Assembly: GCA_006218055.1 (NCBI GenBank)
Contig: VBWD01000003.1
Coordinates: 1-51,675 of the forward strand
Source of the DNA: Gallionellaceae bacterium
GTDB lineage: Bacteria > Pseudomonadota > Gammaproteobacteria > Burkholderiales > Gallionellaceae
Reading direction: 5' to 3'
Length of the DNA: 51,675 nucleotides
Translations under genes and position numbers: made by a program
Notes under the pieces: generated by a model
Told to the model about the DNA's origin: nothing
Seen by the model: the letters and a program-made list of their open reading frames with translations, nothing else
The model's database searches: none
Part shown: positions 9,206-18,212 of the stretch, piece after piece
How the letters are laid out: every line of letters begins with the position of its first letter
Position numbering within the stretch: the first letter of the stretch is position 1

Positions 9206-10240
9206 ATGAAAACACTCACCCTCACCCGCCCCGACGACTGGCATCTGCATCTGCGCGATGGCGATCTGATGCGTTCCGTATTGCCCGACACCGCACGCCA
9301 GTTCGCGCGTGCCATCGTCATGCCGAACCTGCGCCCACCCGTCACCTCCACCGCGCAAGCCATCGAATATCACGACCGCATCGTGGCGGCATTGCCTGCG
9401 GGTGCGAAGTTCGAACCGCTGATGACGCTCTACCTTACCGACAACACCCGCGCGGAAGAGATACGCAAAGCCAAAGCGAGTGGTGTGGTGCATGCGGTGA
9501 AGCTGTACCCCGCAGGCGCGACCACCAACTCCGATGCGGGCGTCACCGATCTGCGCAAGACCTACGCCGCACTGGAAGAGATGCAACGCTGCGGCATGCC
9601 GTTTTTAGTGCATGGCGAAGTGACCAACGCCGACATCGACATCTTCGACCGCGAAGCCGTGTTCATCGAGCGCGTCATGCAACCGCTGCTGAAAGACTTG
9701 CCCAGTCTGCGCGTGGTGTTCGAGCACATCACCACCAAAGATGCCGCGCAGTTCGTCGCCAGTGCAGCGGATAACATCGCCGCCACGCTCACCCCGCAAC
9801 ACCTGCTCTACAACCGCAACGCCATGTTGGTCGGCGGTATCCGCCCGCACTTCTACTGCCTGCCTATCCTCAAACGCGAGACGCACCGCGAAGCCTTGGT
9901 GAAAGCTGCCATCAGCGGCAACAAGAAATTCTTCCTCGGCACCGACAGCGCCCCTCACGCACAACACACCAAAGAGAACGCCTGCGGCTGCGCCGGTTGT
10001 TACAGCGCACACAACGCCATCGAGTTATATGCCGAAGCGTTCGAGGCAGCGGGCGCGCTGGATAAGCTGGAAGCCTTTGCCAGTTTCTATGGGGCGGATT
10101 ACTACGGACTACCGCGCAACAAAGAGACCATCACCTTGCGCAAGGAAGAGTGGCAAGTGCCTGCGTCGGTGGGGTTTGGAGAGCATCAGCTCGTGCCGCT
10201 GAGGGCGAGGGAAATGATGAAGTGGAAGTTGATGGGATAA
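9206..10240 (+). CDS. pyrC: Dihydroorotase, class II (catalytically complete)
   Basis: A 344-residue zinc amidohydrolase that cyclises carbamoyl-aspartate to dihydroorotate in pyrimidine synthesis. The metal ligands are visible: H13 and H15 in DWHLHLRDG, the carboxylated lysine K99 in [14 protein letters not shown], and further His residues in VHGEV and FEHIT. The catalytic region LGTDSAPH and its downstream [15 protein letters not shown] segment match class II enzymes. This is the functional partner for the catalytically dead homologue at 36716, which lacks these ligands. The gene is not linked to pyrB. Confidence 0.95.
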   Translation: MKTLTLTRPDDWHLHLRDGDLMRSVLPDTARQFARAIVMPNLRPPVTSTAQAIEYHDRIVAALPAGAKFEPLMTLYLTDNTRAEEIRKAKASGVVHAVKLYPAGATTNSDAGVTDLRKTYAALEEMQRCGMPFLVHGEVTNADIDIFDREAVFIERVMQPLLKDLPSLRVVFEHITTKDAAQFVASAADNIAATLTPQHLLYNRNAMLVGGIRPHFYCLPILKRETHREALVKAAISGNKKFFLGTDSAPHAQHTKENACGCAGCYSAHNAIELYAEAFEAAGALDKLEAFASFYGADYYGLPRNKETITLRKEEWQVPASVGFGEHQLVPLRAREMMKWKLMG

Positions 10241-10243
10241 AAA

Positions 10244-10594
10244 ATGGACTCCAATAACGATTCCGCATTCCTCAAAAAGAACATCGACAAGGTAGTCGCT
10301 ACCTCTGCCTTGCAAAAACTTTCTCAATTGGTTAAGGCTCACGAAAATGAGTTGGCAGAAAAAGATTTTTTGCTTAAGCGTTCCTTGCTCGCAATTACCT
10401 TGGCACTACTCTACCCGGTACCTGCGTACTGGGTTTTAAATAAAGTTATTGGTGAATACCTGTCTTTGGGTTATCCACACCACAATGCTGTCTTTTCTAT
10501 GTTCCTTCTTTCTTGGCTTTTGGTTTTTTTATCCCCTTTCTTCTTAAAGAGAAAATCGAAACAATCGGGGACAGGCCACGATACTTTGTCGTAA
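10244..10594 (+). CDS. Small two-span membrane protein of unknown function
   Basis: A 116-residue protein not recognised. It has a charged, probably helical N-terminal half (1-45), two predicted membrane spans at about 47-66 and 82-100, and a basic tail (FFLKRKSKQ) that should be cytoplasmic. It begins 3 bp after pyrC, and its DNA is visibly more AT-rich than pyrC, which suggests separate acquisition. A toxin-antitoxin pair follows 31 bp downstream. No function is assigned. Confidence 0.65.
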   Translation: MDSNNDSAFLKKNIDKVVATSALQKLSQLVKAHENELAEKDFLLKRSLLAITLALLYPVPAYWVLNKVIGEYLSLGYPHHNAVFSMFLLSWLLVFLSPFFLKRKSKQSGTGHDTLS

Positions 10595-10625
10595 GATTTC
10601 CCCAAATATTTATTGAGGAATCACC

Positions 10626-10844
10626 ATGAGCACAATCGTCGATACTTTAGTTCAGCAGGCCAAGGGGTTGCCAGAGCAGGATAAGCTGGCGTTGTTGGAT
10701 GCGTTGTTTGGGCTGGTTAGCCCCAGCGACCCTGCTGTTGAACAGGCTTGGATCACCGAGTGTGAGCAACGTGCGGCGGCGATCGATCGAGGCGAGATGC
10801 CTCTGGTAAGTGCAGACGAAGTGATGCTGAAATATCGCCAATGA
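10626..10844 (+). CDS. Putative addiction-module antitoxin (TIGR02574 family)
   Basis: A 72-residue protein typical of short TIGR02574 antitoxins: an alpha-helical N-terminus with LPEQDKLALLDALF and an acidic C-terminal half with ITECEQRAAAIDRGE. It should bind and neutralise the RelE/ParE-like toxin encoded immediately downstream. The genes overlap as ATGA (10841-10844), which couples their translation. A ribosome binding site (TTGAGGAATCACC) precedes the ATG. Antitoxin assignment rests on family resemblance and on position. Confidence 0.85.
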   Translation: MSTIVDTLVQQAKGLPEQDKLALLDALFGLVSPSDPAVEQAWITECEQRAAAIDRGEMPLVSADEVMLKYRQ

Positions 10845-11137
10845 TGCGTCTATTCTTTGCGGTCGCAGCACGCGAGGAGTTGGATGAGGCGTTCGCTTAT
10901 CTTGAGTTACAACAACCGGGGCTGGGATACCGATTCACTTCGGACGTTGATGAAGCACTGACCCGAATCTGCAAACAACCTCTGGCATGGCACCCTCTGA
11001 GTAAACATTTTCGCCGCTGTCATCTGCGGCACTTTCGTTACGGCGTTATCTATCGCATCCGCGAAGAGCGTATCGAGATCCTCGCCATTGCACACGATAG
11101 TCGCCGCCCTGGATACTGGCGCAACAGGCAAAACTAA
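10841..11137 (+). CDS. RelE/ParE-family toxin
   Basis: A 98-residue protein of the ParE/RelE type. Its N-terminus fits the FxxxAxxELxxAxxYL pattern (FFAVAAREELDEAFAYL), and the central RICKQPLAWHPL and C-terminal YGVIYRIREERIEILAIAHDSRRPGYW match the beta-sheet core with the conserved late His and Arg. Members either cleave ribosome-bound mRNA or inhibit gyrase, and sequence alone does not separate these. It is translated with the upstream TIGR02574 antitoxin. The window shows no mobile-element genes around the pair. Confidence 0.87.
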   Translation: MMRLFFAVAAREELDEAFAYLELQQPGLGYRFTSDVDEALTRICKQPLAWHPLSKHFRRCHLRHFRYGVIYRIREERIEILAIAHDSRRPGYWRNRQN

Positions 11138-11148
11138 ATCATTCGACC

Positions 11149-11688
11149 ATGCCACTCTCCAACTACCTCAACACCTCCCCCACTCTCGGCGACCGCGTCT
11201 ATCTGCACCCTTCCTGCCAAGTCATCGGCGATGTGAAGCTGGGGGACGACTGCTCCATCTGGTGCAACACGGTGTTGCGCGGTGATGTGAACCGTATCGA
11301 GGTCGGGCGCTGCTCTAACGTGCAAGACTTGACGATGTGCCATGTGTCGCACAAGACGGCGGACAAGCCAAACGGCTCGCCGCTCATTATCGGAAATTAT
11401 GTGACGGTGGGGCATTCGGTCATTCTGCATGGCTGCCGTATCGGCAACGACTGCCTCATCGGTATGGGTTCCATCATCATGGACGATGTGGTGATTCCTG
11501 ATTTCGTGATGATCGGTGCGGGTAGCCTCATCTCGCCGGGTAAGGTGATGGAAAGTGGCATGCTCTACATGGGTCGCCCCGCAAAGTTGGTGCGTGCGCT
11601 GACGGAAGACGAGATGAAGTACCTGCGCTACTCGGCCGAGCATTACGTTCGCAACAAAGACAATTATCTAAAAGGCTCTGCACAATGA
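11149..11688 (+). CDS. Gamma-class carbonic anhydrase-like protein (YrdA/PaaY family)
   Basis: A 179-residue left-handed beta-helix protein. It has hexapeptide repeats (VIGDVKLGDDCSIW, IIGNYVTVGHSVILHGC, RIGNDCLIGMG) and the zinc-site histidines in CHVSH and VGHSVILHGC. A C-terminal helix follows RPAKLVRALTEDE. The family includes active gamma-carbonic anhydrases and related acyltransferase-like proteins, so enzyme activity is probable but not proven. It starts 11 bp after the toxin gene, with no clear ribosome binding site. Confidence 0.88.
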   Translation: MPLSNYLNTSPTLGDRVYLHPSCQVIGDVKLGDDCSIWCNTVLRGDVNRIEVGRCSNVQDLTMCHVSHKTADKPNGSPLIIGNYVTVGHSVILHGCRIGNDCLIGMGSIIMDDVVIPDFVMIGAGSLISPGKVMESGMLYMGRPAKLVRALTEDEMKYLRYSAEHYVRNKDNYLKGSAQ

Positions 11689-11709
11689 CGATTGTTCGGT
11701 AATGACCTC

Positions 11710-12054
11710 ATGTTGCATGAGGGGAACGAATTAGAATTGCAGATCGAACGTACCTGCATCGCGCTGGGCTTGGATTTCCATGACGACTATCAGGTGAGGA
11801 TGTTCGCGCGCGATGTGTTGCAAAATATCGACAAGCTACGCAAAGCGGCACGTGAAGGTGATATGCAAGCGCGCATCAAGGTAGAGTTGTACGGCTTGGC
11901 AATGCTGATGCACAAGACCAATTCGGCGTCCTTCGGCAGCAACTACCTTAATCAGTTCGCCAAAGTGACTGAGCATCAATCCGCTTGGGCAGCTATTGCT
12001 CAGGCCTTGTGGAGTGAACTTGAATCGCGCAACCCGGACAGCATGGCCCCTTAG
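11710..12054 (+). CDS. Conserved small protein of unknown function
   Basis: A 114-residue, mostly helical, soluble protein starting MLHEGNELELQIERT. I do not recognise its family. It has no signal peptide or membrane span. ATG 11710 is preferred over TTG 11692, although neither has a good ribosome binding site. It lies 21 bp after the carbonic anhydrase gene and 10 bp before a DUF2288 gene, so the three are probably co-transcribed. Confidence 0.65.
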   Translation: MLHEGNELELQIERTCIALGLDFHDDYQVRMFARDVLQNIDKLRKAAREGDMQARIKVELYGLAMLMHKTNSASFGSNYLNQFAKVTEHQSAWAAIAQALWSELESRNPDSMAP

Positions 12055-12064
12055 GAATTGACAC

Positions 12065-12379
12065 ATGAAACAACCAACCCTAGAAGACATCGACCGCGCT
12101 CAGGTGAACATGGAGACCGCGCAGATCGGCTGGCGCGAGTTACAACCTTATTTCGCGCGCGGTGTGACGGTGGCGGTGGATGAGACACTCGACTTGGTGG
12201 ATGTGGCGTTCCAGATATCCAAGGACAATCAGGCGCAAGTCGCCGAGTGGATGGCGTCAGGCCAGATTAGCCGCGTCACCGATGAGCAGGCATTGGCTTG
12301 GTACGAAGCTGATGCCTTGCTCTGGGCAGTGGTAGCTCGGCCCTATGTATTGGTGCAAGACAAGAACCGCGATCAGTAA
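12065..12379 (+). CDS. DUF2288 family protein
   Basis: A 104-residue protein matching the DUF2288 pattern: IGWRELQPYFARG near residue 20, LDLVDVAFQISKDN in the middle and the closing WYEADALLWAVVARPYVLVQ. The function of this family is unknown. It has no signal peptide or membrane segment. Its 3' end overlaps the possible start of the following outer-membrane protein gene by up to 35 bp. Confidence 0.8.
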   Translation: MKQPTLEDIDRAQVNMETAQIGWRELQPYFARGVTVAVDETLDLVDVAFQISKDNQAQVAEWMASGQISRVTDEQALAWYEADALLWAVVARPYVLVQDKNRDQ

Positions 12380-13385
12380 CGACGTCGATTTGCTCGCGTA
12401 TCGCCGACTGAAAGCCGTGTGGTGGTTGCTGGCCGTGTTGTGGTCGATGTCGGCATATGCCGAGGAATCGCCGCCCGAAGCCCTAGCCACAGAGCCACCG
12501 ACCTCGCTTATCCCTCGACCATCACTCGATGTGATGGATGCCCCGCGCGATTATCTTTCTGAACAGTTCACGGGTTTCGTAGGCAGGGTCGACCGTTTCT
12601 TTGGTGATGACCGCCACTTTCAGGAAAGCAATGAGAGCGTGTTGCAACTCGACCTCACGAAGGTGACAGGCTACAACGGAGATGGTCTGTATGTACTCTC
12701 AGGTAGGGCCAAGCTCGATCTGCCCAATACCGAAGAACGGCTACATCTGACGATCGAAAGTGACGCGGATCAAAATCTATCCACCGACCAGTCTCGCACC
12801 CAACAGACGGCGACCAAACGCAGTACGGTGCAGAGCATCGCGGCAGCGTTGCGTTTCGAGCGGATGTACAACGAACGCTGGCACTTCAGCACGGATACGG
12901 GATTGCAATTCCAAGGCGCGGCAACGACACCGTTCACCCGTGCCCGTGGCAGCGTGACCGGCACGCTGGGTCCGTGGCACACCAAGGCGAGCGAGACCGT
13001 GTTCTGGTTCAACACCATCGGAGCAGGCGAGACGACTCGGTTCGACATTGAGAGACTGCTCAGTGAGCCTTTGTTGTTCCGCGTCAGCAGCAATGCCACT
13101 TGGCTGCATGACCAACAGAATTTCGATTTGCGCCAAGACTTCTCGCTCTTCCATACGTGGGACGAGCGCACCGCACTGCTCTATCAAGCCAGCGTCTTCG
13201 GTATCAGCAATCCGCAGACGCATGTGACCGACTATGTGCTGTTGGTGTCGTACCGCTATCGTTTGCATCGAGACTGGCTGTTCTTCGAACTCGATCCACA
13301 GTTGCACTTCCCCATCGACAAGCAGTTCCGCGCCAGTCCAGCCTTGGTGATGCGATTGGAGATGCTGTTCGATGAGACGGACTAG
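12345..13385 (+). CDS. Predicted outer-membrane beta-barrel protein of unknown function
   Basis: Up to 346 residues. A hydrophobic signal sequence (VWWLLAVLWSMSAYA) is followed by a mature part of alternating polar/hydrophobic strands rich in aromatic residues, ending with LVMRLEMLF. The late strands (YVLLVSYRYRLHRDWLFFELDPQLHFP) look like transmembrane beta-strands. No named family is recognised. The start is uncertain: ATG 12345 lies inside the DUF2288 gene, while TTG 12390 gives a more usual signal-peptide length. It converges with the PPK2 gene, whose stop is only 8 bp away. Confidence 0.68.
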   Translation: MYWCKTRTAISNDVDLLAYRRLKAVWWLLAVLWSMSAYAEESPPEALATEPPTSLIPRPSLDVMDAPRDYLSEQFTGFVGRVDRFFGDDRHFQESNESVLQLDLTKVTGYNGDGLYVLSGRAKLDLPNTEERLHLTIESDADQNLSTDQSRTQQTATKRSTVQSIAAALRFERMYNERWHFSTDTGLQFQGAATTPFTRARGSVTGTLGPWHTKASETVFWFNTIGAGETTRFDIERLLSEPLLFRVSSNATWLHDQQNFDLRQDFSLFHTWDERTALLYQASVFGISNPQTHVTDYVLLVSYRYRLHRDWLFFELDPQLHFPIDKQFRASPALVMRLEMLFDETD

Positions 13386-13392
13386 CGCCGCA

Positions 13393-14880
13393 TCATCTGA
13401 CTTTCTTCATCGCCGACTCGATGCGGTCACACAGCGTCTTCAATATCTTGAGGCGGGCGAAGTTCTTGTCGTTGGCTTCCACCAGTGTCCACGGTGCGAT
13501 CTCGGTACTTGTCCTGTCCACCATGTCGCACACGGCACGTTCGTAGGCGTCCCATTTCTCACGGTTGCGCCAATCTTCTTCGGTGATCTTGAAGCGTTTG
13601 AAACCGATCTTCTCGCGCTCTTTGAAACGGCGTAGCTGCTCTTCCTTGGTGATGGCGAGCCAGAACTTCAACACCACGGCACCGCTGTTGGTGAGCTGTT
13701 CCTCAAAGTCGTTGATCTCACCGTAGGCGCGCATCCAGTCCGCTTCGGAGCAAAACTTCTCCACGCGCTCGACCAGTACACGACCATACCAGGAACGGTC
13801 AAAGATGGTGAAGCGTCCGATGCGCGGCACGTTGCGCCAGAAGCGCCACAGGTAGGGTTGAGCGCGTTCTTCCTCGGTGGGCGCAGCAACGGGGGTGATT
13901 CGATAATGACGCGCATCCAATGCGCCCGTGATACGACGGATGGCACCGCCCTTGCCGCCCGCATCCGAACCTTCGAACACGGCGATGACAGACAGTTTCT
14001 TGAACTTGGGATCGCGCGTGAGCAAAGCGAGCTTGCCCTGATATTTCTCCAACTCGGTATCGAACTTCTTCTTGGCGATGACCTGCGTCATATCCAATTT
14101 ATCGAGCACGTCGAGACCGTCGATAGCAGCTTGTAGCGGCGGTGCTTTAGCGGCGGTAGCTTTAGTTTGCACAGCCAGATGTTTGCGCAGCGACTCCAGA
14201 ATAACTTTGCCGACAGTAAGGCTGCGGTAACGTGCATCTGCACCTTCCACCACGATCCACGGTGCTTCTGCGGTGCTGGTCTCACGCAAGGTGTGTTCAG
14301 ACACTTTGCGGAACTTGTCGTAAATATCGAACCTCTCCCAATCCAGTTTGGTCACACGCCAGCGTGTCTTGGGGTCTTTCTCCAATGCTTTGAGGCGCTT
14401 CTTCTGTGCATCTTTAGACAGGTGGAACCAGAACTTCAACACCACCGCGCCTTCGTCTGTGAGCATCTTCTCCATGCGGTTGATCTGCTCGATGTCTTGC
14501 GCGAGGGTGGCGGCGCTACTCTTCTTGAGGACACGTTGCACGATAGGCGCGGTGTACCACGAGCCGAAGAATACGCCGATCTTGCCTTTGGGCGGCAAAG
14601 CACGCCAGAAACGCCACATTGGCGGGCGCTCACGCTCTTCATCCGACATCTCGCCGGTGGCATGTACTTGGATATGACGCGGATCCATCCATTCATTGAG
14701 CAGGTTCACCGTCTCGCCCTTGCCCGCACCGTCCACGCCGCCGATCAAGATGATGACGGGGAATTTGGCTTTCTGCGCCAGATCGAACTGGGCATTCAAC
14801 AGTGCTTCACGTAACTTGGGTTCTTCTTTGTCGTAGGTGGCTTTGTCTATCTTGTGTCCGAGCTCGGCTGATTCAAACAT
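13393..14880 (-). CDS. pap: Polyphosphate:AMP phosphotransferase (two-domain PPK2)
   Basis: A 495-residue protein made of two tandem PPK2 domains. The first has the Walker A loop GGVDGAGKGET (48-58), and the second has EGSDAGGKGGA starting at about residue 303. Lid motifs follow in both (DPRHIQVHATGEMS and DARHYRITPVAAPTEEE). The two-domain class II PPK2 enzymes transfer phosphate from polyphosphate to AMP, giving ADP. Expected length is about 500. ATG 14880 has AGGGAG upstream. It is followed by sixA upstream on the same strand and lies 900 bp from ppk1, so the block combines polyP synthesis and use. Confidence 0.93.
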   Translation of the reverse strand: MFESAELGHKIDKATYDKEEPKLREALLNAQFDLAQKAKFPVIILIGGVDGAGKGETVNLLNEWMDPRHIQVHATGEMSDEERERPPMWRFWRALPPKGKIGVFFGSWYTAPIVQRVLKKSSAATLAQDIEQINRMEKMLTDEGAVVLKFWFHLSKDAQKKRLKALEKDPKTRWRVTKLDWERFDIYDKFRKVSEHTLRETSTAEAPWIVVEGADARYRSLTVGKVILESLRKHLAVQTKATAAKAPPLQAAIDGLDVLDKLDMTQVIAKKKFDTELEKYQGKLALLTRDPKFKKLSVIAVFEGSDAGGKGGAIRRITGALDARHYRITPVAAPTEEERAQPYLWRFWRNVPRIGRFTIFDRSWYGRVLVERVEKFCSEADWMRAYGEINDFEEQLTNSGAVVLKFWLAITKEEQLRRFKEREKIGFKRFKITEEDWRNREKWDAYERAVCDMVDRTSTEIAPWTLVEANDKNFARLKILKTLCDRIESAMKKVR

Positions 14881-14897
14881 GATGTTCTCCCTTTCAA

Positions 14898-15350
14898 TTA
14901 CAAACTGTCTGGTGCGATGGCTAGGCGTAGATTGGTCTGATAATCGCCTTCGCTGGTGTGACGGCTGAGCCACCACACCGATCCTTTCTTCACACTGAAA
15001 CCACTATTCGAATTCGCCAGCAACAGGGCCGCGATCTGTCCCAGTGCGGGTTGATGGCCGACGATGAGCACGGTGCTATCCAGGTCGGGCCAGCCGATAG
15101 CGTCCAAGATGTCTTGCGCGGCAGCGCCGGGAGTAAGTGCTTCTTCGATGAGGAAATGTTTGGTGAGTGCGTGGGCGGTCTGTTGAGTGCGCTTGGCAGG
15201 GCTGACCAGGATGCGGGTGTCTTCGGGGATGCGGGCACGCAGGAACGTTGCCATCTTGTCTGCTTGCTTCTGGCCTTTGCTTGTCAGTTCGCGCGCCATA
15301 TCGGGAGAACCGTCATGCGCTTCAGCATGTCGCCACAGTATCAATTCCAT
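14898..15350 (-). CDS. sixA: Phosphohistidine phosphatase SixA
   Basis: A 150-residue histidine phosphatase with the RHG catalytic motif as WRHAEAH at the N-terminus, a conserved ARG/Lys-containing VSPAKRTQQTA region and the second catalytic His in VGHQPALG. SixA removes phosphate from phosphohistidine on phosphotransfer proteins; in E. coli it acts on ArcB and on PTSNtr. ATG 15350 is selected because GAGGTG is placed 6 bp upstream; GTG 15359 would add three residues. It ends 17 bp before the PPK2 gene and is probably transcribed with it. Confidence 0.9.
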   Translation of the reverse strand: MELILWRHAEAHDGSPDMARELTSKGQKQADKMATFLRARIPEDTRILVSPAKRTQQTAHALTKHFLIEEALTPGAAAQDILDAIGWPDLDSTVLIVGHQPALGQIAALLLANSNSGFSVKKGSVWWLSRHTSEGDYQTNLRLAIAPDSL

Positions 15351-15388
15351 GATCAACACCTCGCGAATATTACTAATGAGATTGCAGG

Positions 15389-15401
15389 ATATACCGTATA
15401 T
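15389..15401. promoter_or_regulatory. Perfect palindrome in the divergent sixA / lysine-rich gene spacer
   Basis: ATATACCGTATAT is a 13-bp palindrome around a central C in the 87-bp divergent spacer. Its position upstream of both genes fits an operator or a promoter -10 region. No confident -35/-10 pair could be assigned and no regulator is known, so this is a candidate only. Confidence 0.35.
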
Positions 15402-15437
15402 ACTGTTTTCGCCACAATCAATCTAAGGATAAAGATC

Positions 15438-15782
15438 ATGGTCACTCGAACTGCTCGCGCTGCTGCCAAACCTGCATCTCCCCGCAAACCTGCCACTCCC
15501 AAAGTGACGACAAAAGCGACTGCTACGAAGCCCCCGAAGAAACACAAGAAAGAGAAAAAGTCCGGCGACAAGGTAAAGGTCATACGCGATAGCTTCACCA
15601 TGCCGCAAAGTGATTACGCCTTGATCGCGACACTAAAAGAAAAAGCGAATGGCGCACATATAAAGAAGAGCGAACTACTTCGCGCGGGTTTGCGTCTTCT
15701 ATCTAAATTGACGGCTGCACAGTTGAACAAGGCGGTGGCTGATCTGGAGAAGATCAAGACCGGACGCCCAAAGAAGGTTTAA
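15438..15782 (+). CDS. Lysine/alanine-rich small basic protein in the polyphosphate gene block
   Basis: A 114-residue protein with a disordered, histone H1-like N-terminal tail. Residues 1-30 are rich in Ala, Pro and Thr, and 31-47 carry a dense lysine cluster. A folded-looking C-terminal domain (51-110) contains MPQSDYALIATLKEKA and KKSELLRAGLRLL, resembling small helical, possibly ribbon-helix-helix-like, DNA-binding modules. AAGGAT lies 7 bp before the ATG. The gene is divergent from sixA-PPK2 and converges with ppk1, sharing bases at the stop codons (TTAA, 15779-15782). A role on polyphosphate granules or nucleoid DNA is inferred from context and charge only. Confidence 0.78.
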   Translation: MVTRTARAAAKPASPRKPATPKVTTKATATKPPKKHKKEKKSGDKVKVIRDSFTMPQSDYALIATLKEKANGAHIKKSELLRAGLRLLSKLTAAQLNKAVADLEKIKTGRPKKV

Positions 15783-17884
15783 TCCTCTTCGATCAACAAA
15801 GGTTGACCTAACGATTCCATCAGGTCGGTCTGTGCGCAGACAAGTGCGCCCCGTGCGCTTGTCTTGCGATGCCAGAATCCGTTGCAATCCATCTCCCACG
15901 CTTGGCAGTTGTCTTTCAGATATATCTTCAGGCCTTCATCCAGCACACGCTTCTTCAGCTTGGCATCGAGCAGAGGGAAGCAGGCCTCGATACGACGGAA
16001 GAAATTGCGATCCATCCAGTCTGCACTGGCTAGATAGACATCGTGCTTGGTCTCGTTACGGAAGTAGAAGATGCGCGAGTGCTCAAGGAAGCGCCCGATG
16101 ATGGAACGTACGGTGATATTCTCTGACAACCCTTTAACTCCTGGGCGCAGGGCACATACACCGCGCACGATGAGATCGATCTTCACGCCCGCTTGCGAGG
16201 CTTCGTACAAGGCCATGATGGTCTCGGGTTCGAGCAGCGCATTCATCTTGGCGATGATGTGTGCAGTCTTTCCTTCTTTGGCTATCTTGGTTTCGTTACG
16301 GATGGCTTCCAACACTTTGCTGTGCAGAGTGAACGGTGATTGCCACAGGTGATTCAATTTGGCCGCTTTGCCCAGCCCAGTGAGCTGCATGAATATCTGA
16401 TTCACATCAGAACACACTGCTTCCTCGCAGGTGAACAAACCAAAATCGGTATAGAGCTTGGCTGTGCGCGGATGGTAGTTGCCCGTGCCCAGATGCACGT
16501 AGCGGCGCAGCTTCTTCTCTTCACGGCGCACTATCATGAGCATCTTGGCGTGCGTCTTGTGGCCGACCACGCCATACACCACGTGTGCACCGACAGATTC
16601 CAAGCGACCTGCCCAGTTGATGTTCGCTTCTTCGTCGAAGCGCGCCAGCAACTCCACCACCACGGTGACTTCCTTGCCACGTTGGGCGGCCGCGATAAGC
16701 GCTTCCATCAGTTCTGAGTCTTCGCCCGTGCGATATACCGTCTGTTTGATGGCCACGACATCGTGATCGTTGGCGGCTTGCTGGATGAAATCGAGTACGG
16801 GTTTGAACGATTGGAATGGGTGATGCACCAACAAATCACCTTTGCGGATAGCCTTGAACATGTCCGCGCCCTTCTTCTGAATAAGCGCAGGCACACCAGG
16901 TACGAAAGGCTGGAATTTCAAATCAGGGCGTGGCACCTGATTGGGAATGCGCATCAAGCGCACCAGATTCACGGGGCCATGTACACGGAACAGGTCTTCC
17001 GGTCTCAGTTCGAACTGGCGCAACAAAAAGTTCGCCAATTCAGGCGTGCAGTTATCTGCCACTTCTAGGCGCACCGCATCGCCGAAGTGGCGCTGCGGCA
17101 ATTCGCCTTGCAAACTGACGCGCAGGTTCTTCACTTCTTCCTCATCGACGAACAGGTCGCTGTTGCGCGTCACGCGGAACTGGTAGCAACCCAGCACTTC
17201 CATACCTGCGAACAACTCACCGACGTGAGCGTGGATGATGGATGAGAGGAACACAAAACCATGCGGACAGCCTGCGATCTCGGGCGGCATCGCAATGGCG
17301 CGCGGTAACACGCGCGGTGCTTGTACGATGGCCCTGGCGGAGTTGCGCCCGAACGCATCCTTGCCTTGCAGTTCAACAGCGAAGTTCAAACTCTTGTTCA
17401 CCACACGCGGGAAGGGATGCGAAGGATCGAGCCCGATGGGCGTCAACACGGGCATGACTTCGCGCAGGAAGAATTCCTTCACCCACGCTTGTTGCGCTTC
17501 GTTCCAGTGGGTACGACGAATGAACTTGATGCCTTGCTCCGCGAGAGCTGGCACCAGCTCTTTGTTGAACACCTCATATTGCCGCGAGATGAGTTGGTGC
17601 GTGGGCGCGAACAGGCGTTTGAGGATCTGCGAGGCTTCGAGGCCATCCGGCCCAGCGGCGATGCCGCCTAGCTTGATCTGTTCTTTCAGCCCGGCGACGC
17701 GGATCTCGAAGAACTCATCCAGATTGCTACTGACGATACAGAGGTAGGTGAGACGCTCCAGCAACGGTACGCTGTGATCTTCCGCTTGTGCCAATACCCG
17801 GCGATTGAACTCCAGCAACCCGAGTTCACGGTTGAGGAAATTCTGCGCGGGATAGGTCTTGGCCAAGCGAGATGAGCCGATCAA
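15779..17884 (-). CDS. ppk1: Polyphosphate kinase 1
   Basis: About 701 residues. It reversibly polymerises the gamma-phosphate of ATP into polyphosphate. Conserved features are the N-terminal [32 protein letters not shown], the autophosphorylated histidine H445 in [19 protein letters not shown], and the second catalytic histidine H602 in LEHSRIFYF. The coding frame remains open further upstream through yggX, but homology begins after TTG 17884, whose TTGA overlaps the yggX stop. A second TTG at 17866 is possible. The 3' end converges with the lysine-rich gene and overlaps it by 4 bp. Confidence 0.92.
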   Translation of the reverse strand: MIGSSRLAKTYPAQNFLNRELGLLEFNRRVLAQAEDHSVPLLERLTYLCIVSSNLDEFFEIRVAGLKEQIKLGGIAAGPDGLEASQILKRLFAPTHQLISRQYEVFNKELVPALAEQGIKFIRRTHWNEAQQAWVKEFFLREVMPVLTPIGLDPSHPFPRVVNKSLNFAVELQGKDAFGRNSARAIVQAPRVLPRAIAMPPEIAGCPHGFVFLSSIIHAHVGELFAGMEVLGCYQFRVTRNSDLFVDEEEVKNLRVSLQGELPQRHFGDAVRLEVADNCTPELANFLLRQFELRPEDLFRVHGPVNLVRLMRIPNQVPRPDLKFQPFVPGVPALIQKKGADMFKAIRKGDLLVHHPFQSFKPVLDFIQQAANDHDVVAIKQTVYRTGEDSELMEALIAAAQRGKEVTVVVELLARFDEEANINWAGRLESVGAHVVYGVVGHKTHAKMLMIVRREEKKLRRYVHLGTGNYHPRTAKLYTDFGLFTCEEAVCSDVNQIFMQLTGLGKAAKLNHLWQSPFTLHSKVLEAIRNETKIAKEGKTAHIIAKMNALLEPETIMALYEASQAGVKIDLIVRGVCALRPGVKGLSENITVRSIIGRFLEHSRIFYFRNETKHDVYLASADWMDRNFFRRIEACFPLLDAKLKKRVLDEGLKIYLKDNCQAWEMDCNGFWHRKTSARGALVCAQTDLMESLGQPLLIEED

Positions 17885-18153
17885 GCCTTCGGTGGAACGT
17901 AACCGGTCGGCATCTGTGTCTCCGCGCCGAAGAAGTAGTTCTCCATCTGCTGCGCCAGATACTGGCGTGCCTTTAGATCGGCCAGATTGAGGCGGTTCTC
18001 GTTCACCAACATCGTCTGGAATTTTATCCAACCTTGCCATGCTTCTTTCGATACGTTGTCGTAGATACGTTGCCCAAGCGCGCCGGGATACATCGGTCTT
18101 TCTAGGCCTTCTGCTTCGCGCCCCAATTTCACACACTGCACCATTCTTGCCAT
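17881..18153 (-). CDS. yggX: YggX-type Fe(II)-trafficking / oxidative damage protection protein
   Basis: A 90-residue protein with the YggX pattern: [13 protein letters not shown] containing Cys7, the [18 protein letters not shown] core, and QMENYFFG near the end. YggX protects iron-sulfur proteins from oxidative damage and supports MutY activity in enteric bacteria. ATG 18153 is preceded by GGAG at a suitable distance; GTG 18165 is a less likely start. Its stop overlaps the proposed ppk1 start, so the genes are probably translationally coupled. Confidence 0.9.
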   Translation of the reverse strand: MARMVQCVKLGREAEGLERPMYPGALGQRIYDNVSKEAWQGWIKFQTMLVNENRLNLADLKARQYLAQQMENYFFGAETQMPTGYVPPKA

Positions 18154-18212
18154 TTGCTTCTCCACTTTAAGATTAACGACCGATTGTTACACGCCGATTA
18201 AATGTTGCACTT

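Noticed and set aside
11692-11709. TTG start for the small gene after the carbonic anhydrase gene
   Set aside because: ATG 11710 is in frame, more likely, and no ribosome binding site favours the TTG.
14958-15437. A long plus-strand open frame upstream of the lysine-rich gene
   Set aside because: It runs antisense through sixA without homology; the ribosome binding site and the conserved start are at 15438.
17885-18136. Upstream extension of the ppk1 frame
   Set aside because: It overlaps all of yggX in another frame, reads as low-complexity Arg-rich sequence and has no PPK similarity.
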